Shown: positions 5,433 through 5,724 of the stretch, piece by piece
Layout of the letters: each line of letters starts with the position of its first letter
Numbering within the stretch: position 1 is the stretch's first letter
From: Ruminococcaceae bacterium UBA1447
GTDB lineage: Bacteria > Bacillota > Clostridia > Oscillospirales > Acutalibacteraceae
Direction of reading: 5' to 3'
Length of the DNA stretch: 5,724 bases
Assembly: GCA_002329225.1 (NCBI GenBank)
Contig: DCTF01000051.1
Span: 4,115 to 9,838, forward strand
The notes under the pieces: generated by a model
What the model saw: only the letters and a program-made list of their open reading frames with translations
Database searches by the model: none
Told to the model about the DNA's origin: nothing
Translations under genes and position numbers: made by a program

Positions 5433-5461
5433 ATATTAGACAATTAAACGAAACTAAACAA
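5433..5461 (-). promoter_or_regulatory. Candidate promoter for the receiver/pilin/sortase C operon
   Basis: On the minus strand TTGTTT (5456-5461) and TAATAT (5433-5438) are 17 bases apart. Transcription would start near 5426 and give a leader of about 60 bases before the ATG at 5366, which has a GAGGTG ribosome site. No other promoter-like sequence was noticed between here and the sortase C gene, so the three genes may share one transcript. Confidence 0.5.
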
Positions 5462-5500
5462 AACCGCCAACCGTTTGGACGAGTTGGGAACCGCCCCCAT
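5444..5500 (-). CDS. Possible 18-codon leader peptide or gene remnant
   Basis: ATG at 5500 is preceded by GAGGAG (5508-5513) at a spacing of 7 bases, a better ribosome site than several real genes here have. It encodes MGAVPNSSKRLAVLFSFV and then TAA. The Lys-Arg followed by a hydrophobic run resembles the start of a signal peptide that ends at once, so it could be the stub of a decayed secreted-protein gene, a leader peptide, or chance. It overlaps the promoter candidate at 5433-5461, so both are unlikely to be right. Confidence 0.2.
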   Translation of the reverse strand: MGAVPNSSKRLAVLFSFV

Positions 5501-5584
5501 TAAACATCTCCTCGATTATACAACCCAAAGCGTCCACTCGCTTACAAATACTTGCGAATTTTTACAAGAAGTTGTGGCAAGTTG

Positions 5585-5613
5585 TTGATTTAAGCCGCTT
5601 TTTATGTTATATA
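5585..5613 (+). promoter_or_regulatory. Candidate rightward promoter at the right edge
   Basis: TTGATT (5585-5590) and TATATA (5608-5613) are 17 bases apart, predicting a start near 5620 and transcription out of the window. The repeat AAGTTGT occurs twice just upstream (5569-5575, 5579-5585), exactly 10 bases apart and touching the -35, where an activator could bind. The gene it would serve is not visible. Confidence 0.4.
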
Positions 5614-5666
5614 AGTGCTTGAGGAAACATACGACTCTTAATTGTTGTATTTTCACGACTCCGGCT

Positions 5667-5691
5667 AAAAAAGATGCGTCGCCTACCGACG
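5667..5691 (-). terminator. Possible leftward intrinsic terminator
   Basis: Read on the minus strand, CGTCG (5687-5691) and CGACG (5677-5681) form a 5-bp G+C-rich stem with a 5-base loop, followed after four bases by TTTTTT (5667-5672). This fits a weak terminator for a leftward gene beyond the right edge and would insulate the pilus operon. The stem is short. Confidence 0.35.
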
Positions 5692-5724
5692 TTGCCGCAG
5701 AGTTCATGATTAACCGCAATAAAT

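Larger units (their letters stand above)
5367..5724. other. Intergenic region at the right edge
   Basis: No convincing gene is visible in these 358 bases. They contain a leftward promoter candidate (5433-5461), an 18-codon reading frame (5444-5500), a second leftward TATAAT (5515-5520) without a good -35, a rightward promoter candidate (5585-5613) preceded by two AAGTTGT repeats, and a possible leftward terminator (5667-5691). A plus-strand frame from ATG 5604 (or TTG 5619) stays open to the edge. Its later part (PAKKDASPTDVAAEFMINRN) looks somewhat protein-like, but it has no ribosome site, so I do not call it. Confidence 0.55.

Noticed and set aside
5516..5719. Minus-strand frame of 67 codons at the right edge
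   Set aside because: It starts with TTG without a ribosome site, has unremarkable composition, contains no motif I recognise and spans the possible terminator at 5667-5691. It could be the tail of a gene beyond the edge, but nothing supports that.
5604..5724. Plus-strand frame open to the window edge (starts MLYKCLRK)
   Set aside because: The later part looks slightly protein-like, but there is no ribosome site at ATG 5604 or TTG 5619, and the promoter candidate would start transcription after the ATG.
1..5724. CRISPR array, tRNA, rRNA or IS element
   Set aside because: I saw no regularly spaced repeats, no tRNA cloverleaf sequence, no rRNA-like sequence and no transposase motif on either strand.

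Overview
The window looks like a piece of a Gram-positive Firmicutes genome, most likely a gut-type Clostridia. The evidence is two sortases, an LPETG cell-wall sorting signal with a membrane anchor and basic tail, strong AGGAGG-type ribosome sites, and TTG starts. Base composition is uneven: the pilin/receiver part (about 4070-5000) is clearly richer in G+C than the AT-rich toxin-antitoxin part and the intergenic gaps. I cannot name the species.

Layout, left to right. (1) On the minus strand, a short operon runs off the left edge: a small membrane-anchored sortase (691-1266) followed by the N-terminal 222 codons of a major facilitator superfamily transporter (1-667). (2) A 304-base divergent gap (1267-1570) holds promoter-like elements for both directions and two related inverted repeats in front of the next operon. 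(3) On the plus strand is a complete type IV toxin-antitoxin/abortive infection pair, abiEi (1571-2155) and abiEii (2152-3015), overlapping by 4 bases. (4) A hairpin (3070-3111) separates it from the convergent neighbour. (5) On the minus strand is a pilus locus read right to left: a degenerate receiver-like protein with a proline-rich tail (4620-5366), the C-terminal part of an LPETG pilin (4066-4596, open frame back to 4800), a very strong intercistronic hairpin (3995-4027), and a class C pilus sortase (3138-3974). (6) The last 358 bases hold no convincing gene, but contain promoter-like elements on both strands and a possible leftward terminator.

How the genes fit together. The class C sortase would polymerise pilins on the outside of the membrane, and the pilin next to it carries the LPETG signal it cuts. 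The smaller sortase could anchor a finished pilus or other surface protein, or act on an unrelated substrate. The abiE pair sits between the two sortase transcription units with its own promoter, operators and terminator, so it looks like a self-contained defence cassette in a surface-protein locus.

The most striking anomaly is that the pilin frame has no start codon and no signal peptide. It is open only from an upstream stop at 4801-4803, and its 5' part overlaps the proline-rich 3' end of the receiver-like gene in a different frame. Either a deletion or frameshift has fused two genes, or the assembly is chimeric here, or the pilin segment needs a -1 shift. Other points to check are a Glu-to-Lys change in the pilin E-box, a pseudo-receiver lacking all phosphorylation residues, and the putative AbiEi operators.
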